Source: Plazaster borealis (Eukaryota > Echinodermata > Asteroidea > Forcipulatida > Labidiasteridae). Taken from it: 64,000 nt of DNA. The notes under the pieces are model-generated. The model saw nothing but the letters and a program-made list of their open reading frames with translations. It was not told the origin of the DNA and ran no database searches. Shown one piece after another: positions 41,001 through 47,379 of this stretch. The stretch covers positions 3,300,501 through 3,364,500 of the forward strand of contig CM037473.1 of the NCBI GenBank assembly GCA_021014325.1, read 5' to 3'. Position numbers and translations under genes: made by a program. Positions within the stretch are counted from its first letter, which is position 1, and every line of letters starts with the position of its first letter.

Positions 41001-41590
41001 TAAGAACACCGAACTCAAGCTCTGGTGTTTCTGATCAGCAGAGTGTGGGTTCGAATCCCAGTCGTGACACTTGTGTCCTTAAGCAAGACACTTAACCACA
41101 TGCTTCGTCCTTCGGATGGGACGTTAAGCCGTAGGTCCCGTGTGTTGTGTAATGCACGTAAAAGAACCCAGTGCACTTATCATAAAGAGAAGGGGTTCGC
41201 CCCGGTGTTCCTGGTTTGATCGGCAGCATATTGCACCACAGCACCTTGTAAACTATTACATGGTGCTATGTAAACGAAAAAGGTCTCATACTTCAACACG
41301 TAACTCCACTTACCTTGTAGGAAAAATACTGAGCGCTTTGAGACACCCATCAGGAGTATAAAGCGCAATATAAGAACTGCGTATTATTATTATTATTATT
41401 ATTATTATTACATAACTTGCAGACTGATCCTTTGGAGAGAATAATGGCCGAGTACAGTACATTCTGCGGTCACCCAGTCACTAAGCTCAGGTTCTCCTTT
41501 GATGGCGAGACGATCAAGCCGTCGGACACTCCAGAATTCTTAGACTTTGAGGAAGACACCAACATGATCGACGTTCACGTCCTAAGATAA
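26038..41590 (+). CDS. NFATC2IP: NFATC2-interacting protein / NIP45-Rad60 type, complete (8 exons)
   Basis: Exons 26038-26088, 31380-31524, 33748-33877, 35061-35189, 36426-36627, 38023-38173, 38695-38801 and 41423-41590 sum to 1083 nt: 360 residues plus TAA. All junctions are GT-AG and all split codons close. The N-terminal half is low complexity: basic runs (KMKRAATKKRH, KKKKRMSKRTK), an acidic run (DSDDDD) and a Ser/Pro-rich stretch. The C-terminal half holds two SUMO-like domains, the first ending NLHIADIIDCLIVD and the second TDPLERIMAEYSTFCG through MIDVHVLR. This order is that of NFATC2IP and yeast Rad60/Esc2, whose SUMO-like domains contact Ubc9 and which act in SUMO-linked genome stability; in mammals the protein also modulates NFAT-driven transcription. 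The human protein is about 420 residues. The start ATG fits a good context (AACATGG). Confidence 0.9.
26614..26715. repeat. M2 element, left-end fragment
   Basis: TTAA then AAGGCATTGTACACGTTTGG and TAGTTGTAGATATATACC, matching M2 ends; the rest is missing. Confidence 0.65.
27062..27357. repeat. Hairpin-rich AAACA-GTTTTTCG minisatellite
   Basis: About 14 units of roughly 20 bp built on GATAAACA(C/G)(T/A)GTTTTTCG, with single-base variants and a few inverted units, so many neighbouring units can pair. Lies in NFATC2IP intron 1. Open frames over it are a consequence of the unit. Confidence 0.85.
27572..27892. mobile_element. Inverted-repeat element GGCCAAGTTCGC
   Basis: GGCCAAGTTCGCGCAAGGAC at left and its inverse (one mismatch) at right. 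About 320 bp with internal TAGTCGA-CTA blocks. Superfamily not determined. Confidence 0.7.
28000..28860. other. NFATC2IP intron 1, unassigned
   Basis: Low-complexity purine runs and repeated AAAATGGCCGCC-type blocks (28055-28140). No splice-compatible exon was found. Confidence 0.4.
28879..29137. repeat. Inverted-repeat element with telomeric core
   Basis: A perfect 24-bp inverted pair (28879-28902 and 29114-29137) bounds the unit. The left arm lies in a tandem of three 16-17 bp units ending CCGACACCCCT. Inside, 28934-28967 is five and a half TTAGGG repeats. Between the telomeric run and the right arm is a foldback-like CTTTGCTAAGCAACTGCG segment. Confidence 0.85.
29548..29970 (+). mobile_element. 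SINE A copy
   Basis: Full copy; A box TGGCCGAGCGG, B box GTTCGAATCC, slightly divergent 3' part (CGTGCGCTATATGAC) and ATT tail. Preceded by a triple TGTTAACC repeat. Confidence 0.85.
30200..30495 (+). mobile_element. SINE D copy (Gly/Glu-like tRNA head)
   Basis: Head TTGGTATAGTGGTATC with B box GGTTCGAATCCC, body GTGGGTTTTCCCTGGAG and TCTGGGGTTTTCCTCCCAC, tail of AAATGAAATG repeats. Single copy here. Confidence 0.75.
30730..31245. mobile_element. TTAA element, family M2, with nested P
   Basis: TTAA at 30726-30729 and 31246-31249. Ends AGGGTCTTTATACG / CGTGTACAATCCCT. The 31079-31225 palindrome (AATAGACTGTGCAAGTCT) interrupts its right part. Confidence 0.85.
31079..31225. mobile_element. Palindromic element P inside M2
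   Basis: Inverted ends AATAGACTGTGCAAGTCT / AGACTTGCACAGTCTATT; about 147 bp. Youngest layer of the nest. Confidence 0.8.
31380..31524 (+). CDS. NFATC2IP: NFATC2IP exon 2, basic N-terminal region
   Basis: Encodes EDTAPKMKRAATKKRH and onward to LPSLDGLQDS, following acceptor CGTCAG. The donor is GTGAGG, phase 1. The basic stretch could be a nuclear localisation signal (inference). Confidence 0.8.
31606..31916 (-). mobile_element. SINE A copy, internal deletion
   Basis: ATT tail at left, tRNA-like head at right with both boxes. The middle third of the body is missing (ATGGTTTCGCTTAACG joins distant parts). Inside NFATC2IP intron 2, 82 bp after the donor. Confidence 0.85.
32200..32480 (-). repeat. 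SINE A remnant with a foldback F insert
   Basis: SINE-like TTAAGTGTCATGCTCTAGGA at left and GATCAGAAACACCTGAACTTGAG at right surround a degraded F element (AAATTTCATGAAGCC...TTGCTTAGCAAAG). The order is nested but decayed. Confidence 0.55.
32850..33240. mobile_element. Family H copy, degraded
   Basis: Shares GGCCAGTAAACTTTTGACCGGACAAG, GACTTTGAGTCTGA and CAAGCCCTGCAGGG with other H copies in the same order. Non-coding. Confidence 0.5.
33265..33683 (+). mobile_element. SINE A copy
   Basis: Full-length with intact A and B boxes and ATT tail, 65 bp before NFATC2IP exon 3. Its T-rich tail is not the splice tract itself. Confidence 0.9.
33748..33877 (+). CDS. NFATC2IP: NFATC2IP exon 3, basic then acidic region
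   Basis: Encodes DEEELCTYTLQNKKKKRMSK, then a Ser/Thr/Lys stretch and IYFDSDDDDVRCFGE. Acceptor TTTTTGCAG, donor GTACAA, phase 2. It starts 65 bp after the end of a SINE. Confidence 0.82.
34010..34105 (+). repeat. tRNA-like repeat B
   Basis: CAGCTCAGTTGGTAAAACACC and AGGTCGCAGGTTCAAGTCCC give a class I tRNA-like shape. The loop region reads CACGTTAATCA. Not a functional tRNA gene: several stems do not pair well. Confidence 0.65.
34285..34700 (+). mobile_element. SINE A copy
   Basis: Full copy; A box changed to TGGCCAAGCGG, B box GGTTCGAATCC intact, ATT tail. Intron 3 of NFATC2IP. Confidence 0.9.
35061..35189 (+). CDS. NFATC2IP: NFATC2IP exon 4, Ser/Pro-rich region
   Basis: Encodes TPTKTTTSYRS, then SPCSPPPPPDLAGP and a Thr/Ser-rich end. 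The proline run resembles the linker region of mammalian NFATC2IP. Acceptor GGCAAG, donor GTAAAT. Confidence 0.82.
35203..35540 (+). mobile_element. SINE A2 subfamily copy
   Basis: SINE A head but a different 3' half (TAGGATTGGTAGTGCACG, GTGGAAGAGTAGGGGTTAACCC, then GTATCCTTGGTTTCATT) shared only with 44340-44680; no ATT tail. Starts 14 bp after the exon 4 donor of NFATC2IP. Confidence 0.8.
35606..35971. mobile_element. TTAA element, family M1, inside SINE A
   Basis: TTAA at 35602-35605 and 35972-35975. Left flank GGGACCTACGCC and right flank TGTCCCATCC reconstitute the SINE A site GGACCTACGGCTTAACGTCCC. Core hairpin ACTTCTTGCAAGAAGT. Confidence 0.85.
35976..36068 (-). mobile_element. SINE A fragment, head side
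   Basis: TGTCCCATCC-AATGGACACAG through the inverted B box GACTCGAACCC to TCTGCTGGT. The part left of the M1 insertion is only about 20 bp (35584-35601). Confidence 0.75.
36136..36215 (+). repeat. tRNA-like repeat B
   Basis: GGCTCAGTTGGTAGAGCGCC and AGGTCGCAGGTTCAAGTCCC, the best preserved B module here. Followed by TTTGTTCAACTCAAATTAG, as in other B copies. Confidence 0.7.
36426..36627 (+). CDS. NFATC2IP: NFATC2IP exon 5, start of first SUMO-like domain
   Basis: Encodes a region with SVIDIDAP and then SITVKVRSKLGLHRFQLAM, the first beta strands of the first SUMO-like domain (compare V-R-x-K-x-x-x-x-R-F/L-x-L in the family). It ends on an ATG codon in phase 0. Confidence 0.9.
36630..37590. 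other. NFATC2IP intron 5, mostly unassigned
   Basis: 36780-36960 shares CATGCTCAAAATCTCCC and CAGGGGGTTATTG with 43230-43340 and, inverted, with 51650-51800, so a dispersed repeat. The rest is unique looking. Confidence 0.45.
37600..37998 (+). mobile_element. Retroelement 3' end abutting exon 6
   Basis: A T-rich stretch ends GGTTTGTCTTGGTCAAATAA and a run of AAT repeats, the tail type of non-LTR elements (compare 20650). The tail stops about 14 bp before the acceptor AG of NFATC2IP exon 6. No complete reverse transcriptase. Confidence 0.55.
38023..38173 (+). CDS. NFATC2IP: NFATC2IP exon 6, first SUMO-like domain
   Basis: Encodes TDCFSAVIADIADIEGARK and SINLHIADII: the helix and last strand of the first SUMO-like domain. 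Its acceptor lies 14 bp after the AATAAT-type tail of an inserted retroelement 3' end, so that insertion supplies most of the upstream splice context. Confidence 0.92.
38695..38801 (+). CDS. NFATC2IP: NFATC2IP exon 7, inter-domain and second domain start
   Basis: Completes IIDCLIVDPPSLPESQ and encodes VEVTLQGMEKNSSMTRITLW, the first hairpin of the second SUMO-like domain. The acceptor follows a clean pyrimidine tract (TTTTTCTTCTCACTCCTAG). Confidence 0.92.
38840..39228. mobile_element. TTAA element, family M2
   Basis: Right TTAA 39229-39232, left TSD degraded to TTGA. Ends AGGGATCGTATACG / CGTATACAGACCCT, body of the 11416 element in the opposite orientation. Starts about 40 bp after the exon 7 donor. 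Confidence 0.8.
39591..40140. mobile_element. Foldback F split by an M1 element
   Basis: CTCAATTTCATAGAGCTGC at left and AAGCAGCTCA at right flank an M1 insertion. The TTAA used (CTGCTTAA) is the homologous base run to that used in the F copy at 30726. Confidence 0.8.
39763..40128. mobile_element. TTAA element, family M1
   Basis: TTAA at 39759-39762 and 40129-40132; ends AGGCACTGAACACG / CGTGTACAATACCT; core hairpin ACTTCTTGCAAGAAGT. Confidence 0.88.
40137..40415. mobile_element. Foldback element, subfamily F2
   Basis: Contains GCGTATTTCACAGGTTAGCA, GTAAGCACCGGAAGGTTAGC and CTTACGGTTAGCAGTGCTATG. Same order at 62121-62402 and inverted at 45583-45862. Confidence 0.75.
40982..41410 (+). mobile_element. 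SINE A copy next to NFATC2IP exon 8
   Basis: Full-length, with intact A box TGGCCGAGCGG and B box GGTTCGAATCC. The ATT tail ends at 41410 and the exon 8 acceptor AG is at 41421-41422. The tail therefore lies where the pyrimidine tract and branch point should be. Confidence 0.92.
41423..41590 (+). CDS. NFATC2IP: NFATC2IP exon 8, second SUMO-like domain and stop
   Basis: Encodes TDPLERIMAEYSTFCG, VTKLRFSFDGETIKPSDTPE and IDVHVLR before TAA: the helix and core strands of the C-terminal SUMO-like domain, the best conserved part of the family. The SINE A copy at 40982-41410 ends only 12 bp before this exon. Confidence 0.95.
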   Translation, partial: TDPLERIMAEYSTFCGHPVTKLRFSFDGETIKPSDTPEFLDFEEDTNMIDVHVLR

Positions 41591-41636
41591 GTCTAGCAGA
41601 ACGACGAGAGGGTATTCAGTTTATATCTAACCTATG

Positions 41637-42072
41637 CAGGGCTCGAATTTGGGAGAAACCCCCACAAGACTGGAGGGCTTGTAGCTCAAAATGTTTACTG
41701 GACCAGAAGTTTTTTTCGACAAGACCAGAATCAAACCGAGAAACAAATTCCTGAGTCCTGACACTGCCACAGTTTAACATGCATGTTTTTATTTGAACTA
41801 TTAAGCACTTAGAAAAACATGAGCAGATTTCTCTCACCTGTCTTTTGGGGTTTTAAGTATACTTCATTACTCCATCAAATTGAAAGGTATTTATCAGACT
41901 CAAAGTCAACATTTGTGCATAATTTGTTTCTGTTCATGATATTACACAGTTAGGTATTGTTATTCAATTGAAATACACAAGACCACCGGACTTGTCTGGT
42001 CATGAGTTTACTGGCCCGACACCTAAAATCACTGGCCTTGGGTCTGCAGTCCAGTGTAAAATTCAAGCCCTG
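41637..42072. mobile_element. hAT-like non-autonomous element, family H
   Basis: Ends CAGGGCTCGAATTT / AAATTCAAGCCCTG, about 436 bp. Starts 47 bp after the NFATC2IP stop codon, so it probably lies in the 3' UTR. No coding capacity. The CAGGG termini suggest hAT; no clear 8-bp target duplication was seen. Confidence 0.7.
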
Positions 42073-43550
42073 CCATACCTGCTATGCAATGTCTACTAGG
42101 GATTTGTTATGCCTTTTATAAAACGCTGGATCTCTCAGTTGTAACTGCCATTTATTGACATCAAGGTTCTTCCCATTCACAAACAACACCAAGAGAAAAC
42201 CATATAGAATGCTCCAGATTGCACAGTAGGGCTTTTAAAACCAAGATAAACACCAAGTAGAAAACATTCGGAAGACCTTGTTTCAATTCAGCGTGCTTGG
42301 GCCAAACATAAAAAAAAATTGGATCTAAAATGCCCCACAGTTTTGGAAAAACCTGGGGAGAACACTGTACATGTTGTGTAACATCCATGGAGTGTCCAGA
42401 CAATACCTTCAGACCTTATAAGAGTTGTATCGTGAATATTCAAGCCTCATTAGATCAAATTCACACTGCGCAAAAATCCTACCCATAGCACAGTTTCCCA
42501 ATGGCGTCACAAACACTGCCACTTTTGTTCAAAATCTGGCTGGATTTTGGTCTTCTGTTTTTGGGGGGGTTTTGGGATGGGTTTTGTTTTGGGGTTTTTT
42601 TTGGGGGGGGGGTGGTAGAAAGTTAAATTTAATTACTTTATTACACTTCCCCACTGGCACAAAAATACAAAAGAAAAATACAGGGAAATAAAACGAAACA
42701 AATATATAAAGAATATAGTAAATACAATAACATAGATTATATAAAAATATTTTTTTTAAAGTTACAACAAATCGCCCGTGAGTGGCAAGATGGAACAGGT
42801 GACCAGCACCTCTACAGAGCCATCCTACCACAGTTGAAGGGGAGGGATGGGGTTGGGGGAAGAGGGAGGGGAGGAGGCAAACTGAAAAAAAAGGAACAAA
42901 AAGAAGGACTCTCAATACCAGCTAGCACAACGGCAGTTAGAAACCCAGGAGCAAACGTAATAAATAGATAATAGAGAACATTGCTACTGGATGAGTTTTG
43001 TTCATTGTTGTTACTGCAAACCTCAGCTTTGATGAAGTTACCCTGTGTGATCTTTCGGGGTCAAATGAAGTGAAAGATACGGTGCTTGTTGACCACTTCA
43101 CGTCGTTGATGTGTACACTTGCAAGAAATCTTTGGTTAGAAATACGGTTGACATATATAAACGCCCGGAACAACTTCTGAGTGTCCTTTTGCAGTTGTGG
43201 TCAGTTGACCGGCTGACATGTATACACGACCAGGACAATCCATTGTTCTACGCTTTGTTTCCTCCCATATACAAAGAGGGACAAAGGGTTCTGGACTTTA
43301 TGCTCAAATTCTCCCTTTTCCAGGGGTTATTGTGTACTCCTTGATTTGTAGCTTGAAACGTAAGAATATTACTATTCTATAGTTTTTGCATTTTCTTGAA
43401 CGGACATGTCCAGCTCATAACATCTCAGGATACTACTAAGATCCACCCAAGACAACTTTCTACCATTCTCTTGCCAAATCCAAAATATTCAGCGGTTTAA
43501 AATAGTGTACACACCCTATAAGAAAAGTAAGATTATCTTTAAATTATTTT
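42073..43550. other. Downstream of NFATC2IP, unassigned
   Basis: Contains G-rich tracts (42558-42612), an AT-rich segment with ACTTTATTACACTTCCCC that may be an inverted retroelement tail, and a dispersed repeat at 43230-43340. No gene seen. Confidence 0.4.
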
Positions 43551-43639
43551 TTGAGTAATAAACCACAAGGGAAACTGACTGGGTGAAATTTGAACAATTT
43601 GGGGGTGAACAAAGAAAAATTGAGTAGAGTGGGATGTGA

Positions 43640-43910
43640 ACTAACAACCTCCGGATTAACAAGCCAGTGTGGTAGGAGATTTTGTTCCCACAGAGATTCT
43701 GTCCCCCCATACGGCATGTATGGTGAACTGTGTACAAACTTCTTCTGATAGCACCCTCTTTTGAATCAACCTCCTTCAGCCCATATTAATTTCCCCTATG
43801 GGGACAGAATCTCCAGGGGACAGATTTCCCTATGACATCGGCGCTCCACCAACTGAGCTATCTAGCCCCATGTTGGCGGACTCCCTATTTTGTGATGATC
43901 TTTGTTCGGG
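43640..43910 (-). repeat. tRNA-like repeat B split by an inverted-repeat element
   Basis: The minus-strand tRNA-like module is cut in its middle: ACCTCCGGATTAAC at left and CGGCGCTCCACCAACTGAGC at right. The insert is 43668-43836. Confidence 0.7.
43668..43836. mobile_element. Inverted-repeat element GAGATTCTGTCCCC
   Basis: Arms 43673-43706 and 43800-43832 are inverted copies with a few changes. About 165 bp. Family unknown. Confidence 0.7.
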
Positions 43911-44339
43911 GGGTGCCAGTCAGAATCCATTCAACCTGTTACTGCCGTGTAGCCGGGGATCACACCCAAGTTTACGATGCAACCCGGGGAGCGGCAGTAC
44001 ATGAATCACTTGAAGAGGACAAAACTTGTTATTTCAAATATCAAGAAATAAAACACAAGGCCAATCCCCCCCCCACCATTTTTTAAATATTATTTTTGTA
44101 TTATTTTTTTCAAAATCGATACCAGTGGACCTCTTTTACAGCATTTTTGTTTTCTTCCTAGTAAAAGGTTATGTCACAACCCACTCATATAACCACACAG
44201 CCCTGCCAGTTTGTTTAGATGGTTTTTATAAAATTTAGTTATTCAACTGCAAGCCACATTTTAATGTAACTTTTTCTGATTTGGTCTGATTTTTCAAATA
44301 TTCAATAAGCAACTAGATATTCAGTGTGAATGCATTTGG

Positions 44340-44680
44340 AGTGTCGTGGCCGAGCGGTTAAGAGCACCGGACTCAAGCTATGGGGTTTCTGATCAGCAGA
44401 GGATGGGTTCGAGTCCCGGTCGTGGCACTTGTTTCCTTGAGCAAGATGCTTTACCATAATAGCTTTGTTCTTTCGGATGGGACATTAAGCCGTAAGACCA
44501 GTGTACTAGGATTGGTAGTGCACCATAAAGAACCCAGAACACTTATCGTGGAAGAGTAGGGGTTAACCCTGGTGTTTCTGGTTCACATTAGCAAGCACCC
44601 TTGTTTACAGGTTTTCTCAAAGTGATTAAGTTCACTTATGCAGCATCCTTGGTTTTATTACCAGAAATATGTAATTATAA
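44340..44680 (+). mobile_element. SINE A2 subfamily copy
   Basis: Same 3' half as 35203-35540. A box TGGCCGAGCGG and B box GGTTCGAGTCC intact. Confidence 0.82.
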
Positions 44681-44922
44681 TAATGGTAATTTAGCCTTCG
44701 AGAAAGACTCTGCTAGGGTCGAAATGTCAGGCCATTAACTACTATTTTTTGCATTTATACCATAGGTCCTTTTGGTTGGTAAGCAGTTTGCAACAGCTAT
44801 TTTCTCAGTAATAATAATAATAATAATAATAGCCTCTCAGGTGAGTTAGAGTGAACAGCCGATTTCAATGGCGCACCCAAGGAGTATCTTTTGAAGGGGG
44901 CTGATAATAAATTTGTCCTTAA

Positions 44923-45424
44923 CACGTTGACTGCCGCCTACGAGTATATTCGTAGTAACAGGTGTAACGGATTCTGCTACTACGAGTATACTCGTAGAGA
45001 ATGAAAGGCTTTTGTATAGTGAATTGAATACACTGGCATTGCTGAGAACGCAACAAATACGCTTCTGGCAGTGGTGAGGACACATCATTAGAATTTGTGT
45101 GCTACAACATGTAAACACAAAAAAAAGTACCTATTTGGTATGCGCCAGAGCTGTGTATTGAGAGAGTTGCGACATGGAGGGACCAGCTTTCTCCGGTCAC
45201 GTGGTTGCTGGACGCCATTTTGTTCCAAAATGCAGTACAACCCAATGGGCAGACTAGTCTGGCACCCTGTATTCGCCAATGCATTTTTTTGAGACAAAAT
45301 GGCTTCTAATCGCAAGTTGTCGCAACTCTCTCAATATACGGCTCTGGTATGCACGCATGCGCACCACACTTGGATGCTTGGCAAATGGGATGCCCCTACG
45401 AATTTATGACGGGCAGTCAACGTG
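44923..45424. mobile_element. TTAA element with subterminal palindromes
   Basis: TTAA at 44919-44922 and 45425-45428; 13-bp perfect inverted ends CACGTTGACTGCC. Palindromes CTACGAGTATATTCGTAG (44938) and CTACGAGTATACTCGTAG (44980) follow 42 bp apart. A second element is nested at 45145-45347. Confidence 0.85.
45145..45347. mobile_element. Nested element CCAGAGC..GAGAGAGTTGCGAC
   Basis: 29-bp inverted ends, 27 of 29 matching (45145-45173 and 45319-45347). Flanks share TATGC as a possible short target repeat. About 203 bp, non-coding. Confidence 0.8.
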
Positions 45425-45582
45425 TTAAGGGGGGGGCCTTTAAAGGTAATTGCAGCAAAATAAAACATATTCTTCCTACTTTAATCTGATCTCTGATTTT
45501 TTAAATTTTATTTCATGCCTGGACACCTACACCATAGAGCTATGAGAAGGCAATAAAGATGACGCAGTGCATATGTGGCCTA

Positions 45583-45862
45583 AATTTCATTGAGCTGCTT
45601 AACAGTCGATTTTGTGCGTACTGCGCGAGTTTCCATTTCATAAAATAGCGCTGTTAACCGTAAGCATACGAAAAGGCATGCTAACTTTCCAGTGCTTCCT
45701 TGATGAAAATGAATGACGTAACAATGCAAATCAACGGTGAACGCACAAGCTGGCCGCTTAGTTTTCTTGCTAACCTGTGAAATACGCTTATGTTAAGCAA
45801 ATTTTTCTGCTATAGTTAGCACGAAAATTTGCTAATCGTTAAGCAGCGCTATGAAATTGGCA
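45583..45862. mobile_element. Foldback element, subfamily F2
   Basis: Inverted relative to 40137-40415: TTTCATTGAGCTGCTTAAC, CTAACCTGTGAAATACGC and GCTATGAAATTGG at the end. Confidence 0.75.
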
Positions 45863-45883
45863 CAACAATTTGCTTAGCATGAA

Positions 45884-46035
45884 ATTTCTTCCTTGATAAA
45901 AAACAGGATTACCAACCAAATTTCCATGTGTTGCATATTGCTTGTTACTGGTATTCAGCTGTTGTTTGCTTATCCTGAAAATCATGTGGAAATTTGGTTG
46001 GTAATCCTGTAATCCTGTTTTTATCAAGGAAGAAA
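45884..46035. repeat. Long-arm hairpin
   Basis: 45884-45930 (ATTTCTTCCTTGATAAAA..) pairs with 45982-46035, the right arm carrying an 8-bp duplication AATCCTGT. The loop is about 50 bp. It adjoins the F2 element and could be its extension. Confidence 0.75.
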
Positions 46036-46490
46036 TAATGACATCTGTGTGTGTACATTTGTAAATATTGTATTGTTATTGTTTTAGCTACTCTTGTCTT
46101 GCCTCGTTGAATGGCTTAAAGACATCTCAAGCTTTTGATTTGAGGAAGAAATGTTTATCTGTAAATATATATTACTGAACGTTTACATCACTATATTGTA
46201 TCATAAATGTATATTTAAAACTGATTGATTTTACAATGGAGTTGAGAGGTTTTACTTTTAGCAATAAAATCTTTTTGAGAATGAAATTAATGAACCAAAG
46301 TTTCCTAGTAGTTTATTTGATTGAGTGTTTTCATGAATATGGATGAGGTGGGGGCAGGGCTTACAATAAACTCATAAATATTCAAGAGGATGTCTACACA
46401 TGCACCAGGCGCTGCAATGAGTTACGGTGAGAAGTAGAGAACACATAGTGAATGTTTTAAATTATGCTTCATGTGTTTTAATGTAGATGC
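46036..46490. other. Intergenic, possible 3' end signal
   Basis: AT-rich, with AATAAAA at about 46264. It might be a distal polyadenylation signal for NFATC2IP, but 4.7 kb of repeat-rich DNA separates it from the stop, so this is weak. Confidence 0.3.
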
Positions 46491-46594
46491 TTGCGTGGCG
46501 TGGCTGAGCAGTCAAGCACACTGAATTCAAGCTCTGGTTTTTCTGATCAGCAGAGTGTGGGTTCGAGTCCTGGTCTTGACACTTGTGTCCTTAA

Positions 46595-47100
46595 CTCTTT
46601 CAGTGCCAAGGTCGTACATGTACGATCTATTTTATGTATTCCGAAAGTGCCAATATCGTACGTGTACGATCTATATTATGTACTCAAAAAGTGCCATCGA
46701 TCAAACATGCACGACCATAATATACATGTTATCACAAGGGCATTATCACTCTAACGAATTATACAATTTCTTACATGTTTTATTCGGGTTCTTGCAAGAC
46801 GGTGCATCGTTTTCTGAGCTTTTCTAATGTATTCTATTTTTACCTAGGATCAATACTGCCATGGGTCGATCAATCGTCTGCTTGTTTGTAATTACACTTT
46901 GAAACAATGGCAGCCCCCAGGAAACGTACACGCTTTACTCCAGAAGAAGTTTGTGATTATTTTGCTGATTCAGACAGTGAAAAGTTGGGGGGTTTCCGAT
47001 TCAGAGGTCAGGCAGGATGGTGATTTTTACAGAATATTGAAAACCTAAAAAAAAGGGCAATTTAGGGTCAAATCACACACAAAATCAGGCACTGAAAGAG
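46595..47100 (+). mobile_element. TTAA element with transposase-like remnant
   Basis: TTAA at 46591-46594 and 47101-47104; 13-bp perfect inverted ends CTCTTTCAGTGCC. Subterminal palindromes CGTACATGTACG (46613) and CGTACGTGTACG (46657), each followed by ATCTAT-TTATGTA. It contains the 38-codon frame at 46907-47023. Confidence 0.88.
46907..47023 (+). pseudogene. piggyBac-type transposase N-terminal remnant
   Basis: Thirty-eight codons starting MAAPRKRTRFTPEEVCDYF then ADSDSE, stopping at TGA. A short basic start, a (F/L)(T/S)xEE(V/A) motif and an acidic DSDSE run are typical of the N-terminus of piggyBac-family transposases. The DDD catalytic core is absent, so the element is non-autonomous by internal deletion. 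The family assignment rests on this motif plus TTAA; a search would settle it. Confidence 0.6.
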
Positions 47101-47379
47101 TTAAGCACGGCACTTGACCATTAGTCTTTCAGATGGGATGTAAAAGTCGTAGGTCCCGTGTGTTGTGTAATGCATTTAAAAGAACCCAGTTACACATATC
47201 ATGAAGGGTTTTGCCCCTGTGTTTCTGGCAGCACCTTGTAAACCCGTAGACGGTGCTGCATAAATGGGTCTCATAATTCATAAACTTCACAACTTATCTC
47301 AAAAAGTAGTTATCCTTGTTCAAGCACCTTGAGTACCTTATTGGTGGATACGTGCGCTATATAAGACTCCAATTAGTGT

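Larger units (their letters stand above)
46494..47375 (+). mobile_element. SINE A copy split by a TTAA element
   Basis: 46494-46594 is the tRNA-like head to GTGTCCTTAA; 47101-47375 continues with GCACGGCACTTGACC and the body. Intact copies read GTGTCCTTAAGCAAGACAC here. Confidence 0.85.

Noticed and set aside
42529..42915. Proline- and phenylalanine-rich frame
   Set aside because: Arises from G-rich and T-rich low-complexity DNA; no conserved motif.
46264..46270. AATAAA as the NFATC2IP polyadenylation site
   Set aside because: 4.7 kb from the stop with many insertions between; cannot be supported without transcripts.
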